Positions 1 to 7,885 are shown, numbered from the stretch's first letter. The stretch: DNA of 32,089 nt from an uncultured Tenacibaculum sp. (GCA_947498055.1 CANMJA010000042.1:1-32089); one strand, 5' to 3'. Program-made: numbers and translations. The notes: generated from the letters alone by a model not told the origin.

Positions 1-42
1 AACCAACAAGATTACAATCCAAAACACCAATGGTAAAAAAAA

Positions 43-60
43 GGGCAGAAAATTCTGCCC
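43..60 (-). terminator. Perfect hairpin with U-tract on the minus strand
   Basis: GGGCAGAA and TTCTGCCC form a perfect 8 bp stem around a 2-base AA centre. On the plus strand it is preceded by eight A's, so only the minus-strand transcript ends in a U-run, as an intrinsic terminator would. The plus side continues TGAGG and has no U-run. No minus-strand gene lies between this hairpin and the kinase gene that starts at 238, so what it terminates is unclear: a short untranslated RNA, or read-through control for a gene to the left of the window. Confidence 0.5.
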
Positions 61-237
61 TGAGGATAGTTGAAAAATAACTTCCTAGTGAATTATAAAT
101 TTACAAAAAATTTAAATAATAAATTTGATTTTTAACACAGTATCTGTGAGGTCTGTAGAAGTTATTTACTCTAGTTTGATAAAATTAATAGGTGAAATTT
201 AACCTATAAATCGTATTATTATAGCCTAATTTATTTT

Positions 238-1836
238 ATGAAAAACTTTGTTATTTTAATCCTTCTTTTATTCGCATGTAAAATAGTTGCTCAAACCGAA
301 TTAGAAAACCTACATAAGACTTCAAAAAGTATTTGTAAAAAAGAAAAAGAAAGTCTTTTCTGTAAAGCATTTGATTATTATGTTGCAAATAACCACGATT
401 CATGTTATATTTTTAGTAGTAAAGCATTAATAAAAGAAACAAATAATGAGAAGGAAGATTTATTGAATTATTTTCAAGGATATAGTGCTATTCAAAAAAA
501 CCTTTTAAAAAAAGCATTGCTTAACATCAATGAAATTTCTGATAATGGAAATTTAAAAAATTTGAAAAAAATTAAATTAGGTTATATCTATTTACAAAAT
601 AAAAAATATAAAAAAGCAATAGATAATTATTTAATTTCCGTAAAAAATAAACTTAATAAAGATCAATTAAAAACAGTATATCATAATTTAGGTATAAGTT
701 ATTTACATGATAAAAATGTTTTAGAAGCATCTAAATACTTAAATAAAGAATTTGAATTGCTTAATAAACAAGATACAGTTTCTATTATTCGTTTAAAAAC
801 CGAATTAGCAAATATTTATTACCAGCAGTATTTAGATGAAAAAGCAATTCCCTTGTTTTATGAAGCATATAATTTAGCAAGTGTCTTCTCTGAATTAAAT
901 CACAAGCAAACTTGTGCATTCAATATGGCAATAGTAGAAAAGAACAGAGAAAATTATAAAGCTAGTTTAATGTATTATGAAGAGTTTATAAAAATAAAGG
1001 ATTCTATCACTAATAAAGATAGAATATGGGAATTAGCAGAGTTAGATAAAAAAAATGTTATACAAAGTAAACAGCAAGAGTTGTTTGTTCAAGAACAAAA
1101 ATTAAAACAACAAGAATGGATTATTCTAGTATTAATTATCATCTCTGGGTTAATTATAATAATAGGATATTTAATATATTTAAATAGGAAAAAGAGATTG
1201 TTATTTAAATCGGAGATTCAGAAATTAGAGGTGGTAGAAGAGGAGCGAAAAAGAATTTCAGAAGAATTGCATGACGGAATTTTAGGAAAATTGTTTGGTG
1301 TTAGAATGAACTTAGGACTTATAGATTTTAATAAAAGAGAGGATCAGTTTAAGAATAATCATGCTGTTTACTTAGAACAATTACAGGAAGTTGAAAAAGA
1401 AATACGTAATGTATCTCATGAATTAGGAGCTAATATTCCTGAAATTTCAAATTTTAACCTTACACTAAATGATTTAATAAAATTGAAGAGTAAACAAGGT
1501 AATTTTAAATATGAACTAAATTTTTTATCTAAAATAAATTGGAATGAATTTGAAACAAAGATTATTATAAATATTTATAGAGTTTTACAAGAGTTGTTCC
1601 ATAATATAGTAAAGCATGCTGATGCAAATAATGTGAATTTATCAATAAAAAGAGATCAAAATAGTTTGTTTTTTTACCTTAAAGATGATGGAGTAGGTTT
1701 TAATAATAGTTTTAAAATGAATAATGGTATTGGAATAAATAACGTAATATCAAGAACAAATAAAATGAAAGGAGAGATAAAAATATATTCTGAAATTAAT
1801 ACAGGAACAACGATAGAACTAAAAATTCCTTATTAA
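238..1836 (+). CDS. TPR-containing sensor histidine kinase, HisKA_3 (NarL-partner) type
   Basis: The 532-residue protein has an N-terminal signal peptide (about residues 1-18, ending VAQ), a periplasmic TPR-like helical region (about 40-270), one membrane helix (about 294-316) and a cytoplasmic kinase. The phospho-acceptor motif is ELHDG with His345, which is the HisKA_3 class that normally pairs with NarL/LuxR-type regulators. The ATPase domain shows an N-box (HNIVKH, Asn456), DDGVGF (483-488) and a GIGI loop. The sensor half is clearly homologous to that of the kinase at 2403-4109, including the ESLFCKAF/RKLFCKSF segment, DSCY and the KDS segment. No NarL-type regulator gene is next to it; the nearest regulator is the LytTR gene at 4420. 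The start ATG is followed directly by a good signal peptide. The ligand is unknown. Confidence 0.9.
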   Translation: MKNFVILILLLFACKIVAQTELENLHKTSKSICKKEKESLFCKAFDYYVANNHDSCYIFSSKALIKETNNEKEDLLNYFQGYSAIQKNLLKKALLNINEISDNGNLKNLKKIKLGYIYLQNKKYKKAIDNYLISVKNKLNKDQLKTVYHNLGISYLHDKNVLEASKYLNKEFELLNKQDTVSIIRLKTELANIYYQQYLDEKAIPLFYEAYNLASVFSELNHKQTCAFNMAIVEKNRENYKASLMYYEEFIKIKDSITNKDRIWELAELDKKNVIQSKQQELFVQEQKLKQQEWIILVLIIISGLIIIIGYLIYLNRKKRLLFKSEIQKLEVVEEERKRISEELHDGILGKLFGVRMNLGLIDFNKREDQFKNNHAVYLEQLQEVEKEIRNVSHELGANIPEISNFNLTLNDLIKLKSKQGNFKYELNFLSKINWNEFETKIIINIYRVLQELFHNIVKHADANNVNLSIKRDQNSLFFYLKDDGVGFNNSFKMNNGIGINNVISRTNKMKGEIKIYSEINTGTTIELKIPY

Positions 1837-1882
1837 AATATACCTAGGGTACTATTTTTCTTTTCTATCTAAAATTTTATTG

Positions 1883-1890
1883 TAATTTAG
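1883..1890 (+). promoter_or_regulatory. Candidate Bacteroidetes -7 element before 1922
   Basis: TAATTTAG followed by TTGC resembles the Bacteroidetes TAnnTTTG box and lies 31 bases before the ATG at 1922. It would start a transcript covering the small gene and the second kinase. The match is imperfect and no clear -33 TTG is seen. Confidence 0.3.
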
Positions 1891-1921
1891 TTGCACTAAC
1901 TAACCAAACAATAATATAAAT

Positions 1922-2410
1922 ATGTCAAGTCAGCAGATTTCGTTTAAATTAAAAGATTTTGAAAAATTAAAAGAAGGAATTTTATTTGAAAATAAGCCAA
2001 AAGGACCATTAGTAAATATGTCTGATGTTGAAAAAGGGAGTTATAAGCCTTTTATGGTTACGATTTTAGCATATTTACCAAGTAATGAGTTAAACAAAGT
2101 TTGTCTTTCTCCTGATGTGATAAATAAATTAGAGTTACTAAAAAACTATATTTATTTAACGTATTATGGTGTAAAAGTAGTTACCACAACAGATAGAAAT
2201 GGTAATAGACAATTGGTAGATTGTAGAGATTTTCGTGTGGAGTTTAATTGTAAAGAAATAGCAGAAACGTATGATTTATATTATATTCAATTTGAGTATC
2301 AATTAGTAGGTGAAACTTTACCAGTAGATGCAATTATTGTTAGAGATGATGATGAAGATCCAGAATTAGATAGAGGTACTGTTACTACGCCTGTATTGGA
2401 CGATGAATAA
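1922..2410 (+). CDS. Hypothetical protein, acidic C-terminus, coupled to a histidine kinase
   Basis: I do not recognise this 162-residue protein. It has no signal peptide and no membrane segment, so it should be cytoplasmic. The body mixes short beta-like stretches (FMVTILAYL, YIQFEYQLVG) with a central CRDFRVEFNCKE segment. The last ~20 residues are strongly acidic and probably disordered (RDDDEDPELD, ending LDDE). Its stop codon overlaps the start of the following kinase by 8 bases, so the two are translationally coupled. An accessory role in that signalling pathway is plausible but is only inferred from position. Confidence 0.75.
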   Translation: MSSQQISFKLKDFEKLKEGILFENKPKGPLVNMSDVEKGSYKPFMVTILAYLPSNELNKVCLSPDVINKLELLKNYIYLTYYGVKVVTTTDRNGNRQLVDCRDFRVEFNCKEIAETYDLYYIQFEYQLVGETLPVDAIIVRDDDEDPELDRGTVTTPVLDDE

Positions 2411-4109
2411 GTTATTTATCTTGTTTTTATTTTATGCTATATTTTCTTTTTCACAAACAGATATTGAAAAATTAAAGAGAGATGCAAGTAATTTATGTCT
2501 TAAAAATAAGCGTAAGTTATTTTGTAAATCTTTTAGTTTTTATAAGGAAAAAGAATATGATTCTTGTTATTTGTATAGTGAACGTGCTCTTACAAAGGTC
2601 GATAAATTTTCCAACGAGTATAATTTATTAAACTATATTCTAGGTTTTAGTGCTTCAAAAAAAGGATTATTTAAGAAAGCTATACATAATTTCAACGAAT
2701 TACCAGATAGTTCATATTTCAAAAGTTTAAAACTTTTAAAACTAGGAAGTATTTATCTTTTATTGAAAGACTATGATAAATCAATAGAGTTTTATAATAT
2801 TTGGGAAAAAGATAAAGGGAATTCGAAATTGAGTTTTGAAAAGAATGCATATCATAATTTTGCTCTTTCTTATCTTCACAAGAAAAAATATTCAAAGGCT
2901 AAAGAGTATTTCAATAAAGAATTATCATTGTTAAAACAAAAAAAAGATACTGCTTCCACAATAAGGACTAAAATGGAATTAGCAAATGTTTATTATAGTC
3001 AATATTTAGATAATGAAGCCATTCCTTTGTTTAAAGAAGCTTATAATTTGGCTAAAATATTTCCTGATTTAAAATTGAAGCAAAATTCGGCTAAAAATAT
3101 GGCAGCAGTGGAGCGTAACAGAAAAAACTACAAAGAAAGTGTTGGATATTACAGAGAGTTTATCAAATGGAAAGATTCTATTTCTAAAAATGATAATATT
3201 TTAGAACTAGCAGAGCGAGATAAAAAAATGGCTATTGCTCAAAAACAACGAGAAATAGCAGTACAAGATGAAAAACTAAAGCGTCAAAAAGTAGTCCAAA
3301 AAGGATTGCTTTTTGGAGCTTCTGGTTTATTGGTGTTTTTAGGTTTATTAGGTTTCTTTTATAAAAAATTAAAAAATCAAAATGCTTTAATAACACAACA
3401 AAAAGAAGCACTTAATAGTGCTAATAAAACAAAAAATTATTTATTTTCTGTAGTGTCTCATGATTTACGTTCTCCAATGAATACGATTAAATACCAGCAC
3501 GAACAGCTTAAAAAACACATTGCTAGTAATAATTTAGTAGGAATAAAAGAAGCAAATAATACCGCAATAACTGTAACAGAAAGTACCAGTCATTTATTAA
3601 ATAATGTACTGCATTGGTCGTTAGAGCAAAGTAATCAAATGGTATTTAGTAAAAAAGAACAGCCATTAAAACCAATTGTAGAACATGTATTGGTAGATTA
3701 TGAAAATCTAATTGAAGCAAATGATATTGAAATAACAACCAATTACATACAAAATTCATTAGTTACGATAGACAGAGAATCTATAAAAATTGTACTTAGA
3801 AATTTGTTAGATAATGCGATAAAATATAGAAATGGCAAAGATAAAATAACCGTGGAGGTGGGGGTATATACTTCTAATAATGCATTTATATCAGTACAAG
3901 ATACAGGAATAGGAATTTCAGAAGAAAGACTTCAAAAAATAAATGCATTACAAAGTGTGAGTATCGATAAAATAAACCGTTCTGAAGGAGTTGGTTTGGG
4001 ATTAATCTTATGTCAAATGTTAGTCAAAAAAAATGATGGCTCATTAGTTTTTGAAAGTGAGGAAGGTAAGGGGACAAAAGTATCGATTCTATTACCTGTT
4101 TTCAATTAA
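2403..4109 (+). CDS. TPR-containing sensor histidine kinase, HisKA type
   Basis: The 568-residue protein has a signal peptide (cleavage near FSFSQ, about residue 18), a TPR-like extracytoplasmic region (about 30-270), a membrane helix (about 301-322) and a short coiled linker. The HisKA domain carries SHDLRSPMNT with phospho-acceptor His353. The HATPase domain has the N-box NLLDNAIKYRN (Asn471), DTGIGIS (500-506) and GVGLGLI. Its sensor half is paralogous to that of the 238-1836 kinase, but the catalytic half is a different histidine-kinase class. The gene starts inside the stop of the upstream small gene. The LytTR regulator about 310 bases downstream is its likely partner, although a repeat-rich spacer with its own candidate promoter separates them. 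Confidence 0.92.
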   Translation: MNKLFILFLFYAIFSFSQTDIEKLKRDASNLCLKNKRKLFCKSFSFYKEKEYDSCYLYSERALTKVDKFSNEYNLLNYILGFSASKKGLFKKAIHNFNELPDSSYFKSLKLLKLGSIYLLLKDYDKSIEFYNIWEKDKGNSKLSFEKNAYHNFALSYLHKKKYSKAKEYFNKELSLLKQKKDTASTIRTKMELANVYYSQYLDNEAIPLFKEAYNLAKIFPDLKLKQNSAKNMAAVERNRKNYKESVGYYREFIKWKDSISKNDNILELAERDKKMAIAQKQREIAVQDEKLKRQKVVQKGLLFGASGLLVFLGLLGFFYKKLKNQNALITQQKEALNSANKTKNYLFSVVSHDLRSPMNTIKYQHEQLKKHIASNNLVGIKEANNTAITVTESTSHLLNNVLHWSLEQSNQMVFSKKEQPLKPIVEHVLVDYENLIEANDIEITTNYIQNSLVTIDRESIKIVLRNLLDNAIKYRNGKDKITVEVGVYTSNNAFISVQDTGIGISEERLQKINALQSVSIDKINRSEGVGLGLILCQMLVKKNDGSLVFESEEGKGTKVSILLPVFN

Positions 4110-4120
4110 CAATTCTCAGT

Positions 4121-4150
4121 GATCTTTTTTCAGTTAACAAAGATCTTTCT
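4121..4150 (+). terminator. Weak terminator-like hairpin after the kinase gene
   Basis: GATCTTT (4121-4127) and AAAGATC (4139-4145) form a 7 bp stem with an 11-base loop, followed by TTTCTTTATT. It lies 12 bases after the kinase stop codon. The stem is AT-rich, so termination may be inefficient. Confidence 0.35.
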
Positions 4151-4161
4151 TTATTGGTGAT

Positions 4162-4227
4162 TGAGCGAAGCCGAAATCATTTCTAGTTGTAGCTTCGACT
4201 TCGCTCAGCTACCGAGTTGTTTTTTTT
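4162..4227 (+). repeat. Palindromic intergenic repeat (TGAGCGAAG ... CTTCGCTCA) with T-tract
   Basis: TGAGCGAAG (4162-4170) pairs with CTTCGCTCA (4199-4207). The stem continues through one C/A mismatch into CGAA/TTCG, giving about 14 pairs around an 18-base loop. A run of eight T's ends at 4227. I recall GAGCGAAGTCGAA/CTTCGACTTCGCTC palindromes as common dispersed intergenic elements in flavobacterial genomes. This copy could also act as a terminator separating the kinase from the regulator gene. Confidence 0.6.
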
Positions 4228-4271
4228 CAATTATCAATTATCAGTAATCATTTATCAATTATTTCTATTTA

Positions 4272-4294
4272 ATTTTTTTGCGTAGCAAAAAAAT
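4272..4294. repeat. Inverted repeat ATTTTTTTGC / GCAAAAAAAT
   Basis: Two perfect 10-base arms (4272-4281 and 4285-4294) flank a 3-base centre (GTA). The right arm ends on the first base of the heptamer array, so the two structures abut. It looks like part of the same low-complexity intergenic patch. Confidence 0.55.
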
Positions 4295-4349
4295 ACTGAT
4301 TACTGATTACTGATTACTGATTACTGATTACTGATTACTGATTACTGAT
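4294..4349 (+). repeat. Tandem heptamer array, eight perfect TACTGAT units
   Basis: Eight uninterrupted copies of the 7-mer TACTGAT end at 4349. An inverted relative (ATCAGTAATCA) lies about 50 bases upstream, near 4240-4250, so the array can fold back on it. The array ends about 45 bases before the candidate -7 box of the LytTR gene. Copy-number change would shift anything bound upstream of that promoter by 7 bases, about two thirds of a helical turn. Confidence 0.9.
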
Positions 4350-4393
4350 CACTATTTCTATACATTTCTATCTTATAACTCCAATCTTTTTGT

Positions 4394-4402
4394 TAAATTT
4401 AC
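4394..4402 (+). promoter_or_regulatory. Candidate promoter of the LytTR regulator gene
   Basis: TAAATTTAC resembles the Bacteroidetes -7 box (TAnnTTTG/TATATTTAC) and lies 18 bases before the ATG at 4420, leaving a very short leader. No convincing -33 element is seen. Confidence 0.4.
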
Positions 4403-4419
4403 ATTACAACTATTATCCA

Positions 4420-5163
4420 ATGGAGAACCTTAGAATTTTACTATTAGAAGATTTAGATAAAGAAGCAAAACAAGTAACAACTTTACTTGAAGAAAATAAT
4501 TACCAAGTAGTTAGAGCAAAGAATATTATAGAAGCAGAGAAGGAGGTGAAAAACCGTTATTTCGATCTAATTATTTTAGATATTATGATAGATGGTAAAC
4601 CAGAGGGAATCACATTTGCGAAACGTATAAATAAAGAAAACATAGATATTCCATTTTTGTTTTTAACAAGTATGCAGAGCAAAGCAATTTTCGATGAAGC
4701 TAAGTTAACAAACCCTTTAGTATACTTACTAAAACCTTATAACAAATTAGAATTATTATATTCTCTTGAATTAGCAATAGAATCTTGTTATCAGCAAAAT
4801 AATAGCATAAGTTTTGCAGAAGAAAGTGGTGTATTAAGTCCGAAATACCTATTTATAAAACACAAAAGAAGTGTAGTAAAAGTAGATGTAGACGCTATAA
4901 ACTATATAGATGTAAAAGAAAAATATTGTAACCTACAATGTAATGAAGGAAGATATCTAATAAAGTTATCTTTAATAAAGTTAAAAGAAATGCTTAATAA
5001 CGATAATTTTAAACAAGTTCATCGAAATTATTTAGTGAATATGAAAAGCATAAAAGAAATTTATTTAGAAGACAATTTAATCATTTTAAATAATTTAGAA
5101 AAAATTCCTTTTAGTGAACGCTATAAAAATTCCTTCGTTAGAGAAAATACTATTTTTAGATAA
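4420..5163 (+). CDS. LytTR-family response regulator
   Basis: The 247-residue protein is a two-domain regulator. The receiver domain (about 1-120) has phospho-acceptor Asp54 in LIILDIMIDG, an acidic pocket near LLLEDLD and the conserved Lys105 in LLKPYN. The C-terminal LytTR DNA-binding domain (about 145-240) has the typical FIKHKR, INYIDVKEKYC and HRNYLVNMKSI segments. The frame is open from a TTG at 4390, but the ATG at 4420 is preferred because the receiver fold begins directly with MENLRILLLEDLD and because the TTG would sit upstream of the candidate -7 box. It is the probable output partner of one or both TPR kinases upstream. Its targets are not visible here. Confidence 0.92.
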   Translation: MENLRILLLEDLDKEAKQVTTLLEENNYQVVRAKNIIEAEKEVKNRYFDLIILDIMIDGKPEGITFAKRINKENIDIPFLFLTSMQSKAIFDEAKLTNPLVYLLKPYNKLELLYSLELAIESCYQQNNSISFAEESGVLSPKYLFIKHKRSVVKVDVDAINYIDVKEKYCNLQCNEGRYLIKLSLIKLKEMLNNDNFKQVHRNYLVNMKSIKEIYLEDNLIILNNLEKIPFSERYKNSFVRENTIFR

Positions 5164-5508
5164 AATGATCATCTGTTGAACATTTTTAATGTATTTAAGC
5201 AAGGTTCAATACTTCGATTTTATGGGAATAATTTAGTTATTTCTAGAAATTAAAGAGTAAAAGACAGTAATTAAGGAGAATATTATTCACTCTTCAGAAA
5301 ACTTTTTATAACAACTACTATTTTAGGAATGTACTTTTTAGTTGCTTTAAGAAAAATTAGATCTTTCAATTTAAGCAAGCATTAGTTTAGTTGAATAGTT
5401 TATTCAAATTAGCAAGCTTTATAAAAATATAAAAGGTAACACTCAGCCACAAAGTAGTATGTAGTATCGTATTACCTTTTAATATAATCCCCTAAAATTA
5501 TATTCGTT
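5164..5508. other. Gene-free spacer with a possible minus-strand terminator
   Basis: No plausible ORF or RNA gene is seen between the LytTR stop and the DUF1842-like gene. The only structure is AAAAGGTAA (5431-5439) pairing with TTACCTTTT (5472-5480) around a 32-base loop. On the minus strand this is followed by ATATTTTTAT and could end the transcript of the 5509-5913 gene. The large loop makes this tentative. Confidence 0.35.
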
Positions 5509-5913
5509 TTAATTTGCTGATGTTACAGGCACATCGTTAATTTTTTGATTTCCATAGGTGAAACCACCAGTACCATTCCATTCATTATTTACATCTAAAT
5601 AAGCCGTAAAATTTTCTAAATAACTACCAATAGAAGGAGGTTGAACAGAAACTACATATTCACCACTTAGATTTACAATTTTTGTAATATCTCCATATCC
5701 AGTATGTCTAATATTACCAGCTACATTTAATTTAATAGAAGGTTTATCTATGGCCTGAGTAATTTCTACAATTCCAGACACCGTATTTTCTTCAGGAGAA
5801 ACAACCAAAGAAAAATGAACAATAGAAGCACCAGGCATTCCTACATTTCCTATAGTTCCTTTAGTTAAATAAGCTGTTTCTATTAATGTTTTTGGTTCTT
5901 TTATAGTTGCCAT
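5509..5913 (-). CDS. Small DUF1842-like protein
   Basis: The 134-residue protein has no signal peptide and looks all-beta. The pattern of a GTIGNVGMPGA turn, then HFSLVVSPEENTVSG, then VEITQAIDKP resembles what I remember of the DUF1842 family, whose function is unknown. The central part (NVAGNIRHTGYG) and the Gly/Asn-rich C-terminus (NEWNGTGGFTYG) fit a compact beta-sandwich. It is transcribed alone, divergently from guaB, with no functional partner nearby. The gene assignment is firm; the family name is from memory and moderately sure. Confidence 0.7.
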   Translation of the reverse strand: MATIKEPKTLIETAYLTKGTIGNVGMPGASIVHFSLVVSPEENTVSGIVEITQAIDKPSIKLNVAGNIRHTGYGDITKIVNLSGEYVVSVQPPSIGSYLENFTAYLDVNNEWNGTGGFTYGNQKINDVPVTSAN

Positions 5914-6127
5914 TTGTAATTAGTTTTGAGGTTGTAAAATTTGTATAATAAATGAAATAAAATATGCTTTTTTATTTCTATAGCTAAATTAACTATTGAA
6001 ATAAGAATTTCTTTTTTTTTAACCCTAAGCGTCTAATAAAAAGGTATAAACGTCTAATAATTAATTTTTATCCTATAAAATAGAATCATTAACATTAAGA
6101 TAAACTACAAATAGCAATAAAAACAGT

Positions 6128-6136
6128 ATATTTGCC
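6128..6136 (+). promoter_or_regulatory. guaB promoter (-7 box TATATTTGC)
   Basis: TATATTTGC is an exact Bacteroidetes -7 box located 36 bases before the guaB ATG, giving a leader of about 30 bases. No strong -33 TTG is visible. The spacer to the divergent DUF1842-like gene (5914-6127) holds no other clear signal. Confidence 0.75.
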
Positions 6137-6171
6137 TGCAATTAATTAACAACACAACAATTGATTGCCAT

Positions 6172-7647
6172 ATGATAGCTCATCAGTCTAAAATTGTAGG
6201 AGAAGGATTAACATACGATGATGTATTACTAGTTCCTGCATATTCAGAAGTACTTCCTAGAGAAGTTAGTATTCAAACAAAATTTACTAAAAACATTACT
6301 ATAAATGTACCAATTGTATCTGCTGCAATGGATACTGTAACAGAAAGTGCTATGGCAATTGCTATAGCAAGAGAAGGAGGTATAGGTGTTTTACATAAAA
6401 ATATGACTATTGAGCAGCAAGCTCGAGAAGTAAGAAAGGTAAAACGTGCAGAAAGTGGTATGATTATAGATCCTATAACGCTACCTTTAGACGCTGTTGT
6501 TTTAGATGCTAAAAATGCCATGAGAGAGCATAAAATAGGAGGGATTCCTGTAGTAGATGGTGATAAAAAATTAGCAGGAATTGTAACCAATAGAGATCTT
6601 CGTTTTGAAAAAGATAATGACCGATCTATTACAGATGTAATGACTTCTGATAATTTAATAACAGTAGCAGAAGGAACTTCATTAAAAGAAGCAGAAATTA
6701 TACTACAAGAAAATAAAATTGAAAAATTACCAGTAGTTAATGATGCTGATGTTTTAGTAGGTTTAATAACTTTTAGAGATATTACAAAAACAACTCAGAA
6801 GCCTATCGCAAATAAAGATACTTTAGGACGATTAAGAGTAGCGGCTGCATTAGGAGTAACTGCAGATGCTGTTGAAAGAGCAGAAGCTTTAGTAAATGCA
6901 GGAGTAGATGCAGTTATTATAGATACAGCTCACGGGCATACAAAAGGTGTTGTTACTGTTTTAAAAGAAGTAAAAACAAGATTTCCTAATTTAGAAGTAG
7001 TAGTAGGTAACATTGCAACTGCTGAAGCAGCAAAATATTTAGTAGAAGCAGGTGCAGATGCTATAAAAGTAGGTATAGGACCAGGTTCTATTTGTACAAC
7101 AAGAGTCGTTGCTGGTGTTGGTTTTCCTCAGTTTTCGGCGGTATTAGAAGTAGCTGCAGCAATAAAAGGAAGTGGCGTACCAGTAATTGCAGATGGTGGA
7201 ATTCGTTATACAGGAGATATACCAAAAGCAATAGCAGCAGGAGCAGATTGTGTAATGCTAGGTTCTTTATTAGCAGGTACTAAAGAAAGTCCGGGAGAAA
7301 CGATTATTTACGAAGGAAGAAAATTCAAATCGTACAGAGGAATGGGATCTGTAGAAGCAATGAAAAAAGGTTCTAAAGATCGTTATTTTCAAGATGTAGA
7401 AGATGATATTAAAAAGTTAGTACCAGAAGGAATTGTAGGAAGAGTACCTTACAAAGGAGAGTTACAAGAAAGTATCCATCAATTTGTAGGAGGGTTACGA
7501 GCAGGAATGGGATATTGTGGATCTAAAGATATAGAAACATTGAAGGAAACAGGTAAATTTGTTCGTATTACAGCTAGTGGTATTAACGAAAGTCATCCGC
7601 ACGATGTTGCCATTACAAAAGAAGCACCAAATTATAGTAGAAGATAG
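6172..7647 (+). CDS. guaB: Inosine-5'-monophosphate dehydrogenase
   Basis: The 491-residue protein oxidises IMP to XMP with NAD+, the committed step of guanine nucleotide synthesis in the cytoplasm. It starts with the typical GLTYDDVLLVPAYSEVLP. A pair of CBS domains (about 95-215) is inserted in the TIM barrel. The catalytic loop GPGSICTTR carries the nucleophile Cys308, followed by ADGGIRYTGDI and the GMGS/EGIVGRVPYKG flap. Length and motifs are those of the full-length enzyme. It is monocistronic, with its own promoter and a strong terminator. Confidence 0.98.
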   Translation: MIAHQSKIVGEGLTYDDVLLVPAYSEVLPREVSIQTKFTKNITINVPIVSAAMDTVTESAMAIAIAREGGIGVLHKNMTIEQQAREVRKVKRAESGMIIDPITLPLDAVVLDAKNAMREHKIGGIPVVDGDKKLAGIVTNRDLRFEKDNDRSITDVMTSDNLITVAEGTSLKEAEIILQENKIEKLPVVNDADVLVGLITFRDITKTTQKPIANKDTLGRLRVAAALGVTADAVERAEALVNAGVDAVIIDTAHGHTKGVVTVLKEVKTRFPNLEVVVGNIATAEAAKYLVEAGADAIKVGIGPGSICTTRVVAGVGFPQFSAVLEVAAAIKGSGVPVIADGGIRYTGDIPKAIAAGADCVMLGSLLAGTKESPGETIIYEGRKFKSYRGMGSVEAMKKGSKDRYFQDVEDDIKKLVPEGIVGRVPYKGELQESIHQFVGGLRAGMGYCGSKDIETLKETGKFVRITASGINESHPHDVAITKEAPNYSRR

Positions 7648-7662
7648 AGAATCTTAAAAAAC

Positions 7663-7700
7663 AATTTTCTCAATGTGTTTATATGTTGAGAAGATTTTTT
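7663..7700 (+). terminator. guaB intrinsic terminator
   Basis: AATTTTCTCAA pairs with TTGAGAAGATT, an 11 bp stem with one G-U pair, around a loop of about 11 bases. It runs directly into a T-tract ending at 7700. It lies 15 bases after the guaB stop. Confidence 0.85.
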
Positions 7701-7730
7701 ACTAAATTATTTCAGAAATTTAGTAAAAAA
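7695..7730. repeat. 14 bp palindrome overlapping the guaB terminator tail
   Basis: TTTTTTACTAAATT (7695-7708) is perfectly complementary to AATTTAGTAAAAAA (7717-7730) with an 8-base loop. Its left arm is the U-tract of the preceding terminator, so the two hairpins compete for those bases in RNA. Neither strand has a U-run after it, so it is not itself a normal terminator. Confidence 0.5.
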
Positions 7731-7844
7731 ACCTAAAGAAAAGTTAATTAATAATCAGAAGCGTAACAATTAAGAAGATGCCGCGTCTTATAAGTAGTTA
7801 CTACCTTTAATGTTAGTGATTAGTTAGTTTTTGATAGTTGATTT

Positions 7845-7885
7845 AAGCCTCACAGATTTTTAAAATTTGTGAGGCTTTTTCTTTT
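7845..7885 (+). terminator. Terminator hairpin embedded in the 3' end of the methyltransferase gene
   Basis: AAGCCTCACA (7845-7854) pairs perfectly with TGTGAGGCTT (7868-7877), followed on the plus strand by TTTCTTTT. The right arm lies inside the convergent gene at 7860-9086 and encodes its last residues (KKPHKF). It blocks plus-strand read-through from guaB. On the minus strand it lacks a good U-run but may still help end the converging transcript. Confidence 0.75.

Noticed and set aside
4294..4349. CRISPR array
   Set aside because: The repeats are contiguous 7-mers without spacers, and no cas gene is nearby.
7092..7283. 63-codon ORF within guaB
   Set aside because: It is an out-of-frame Arg/Ser/Cys-rich translation of the guaB coding sequence.
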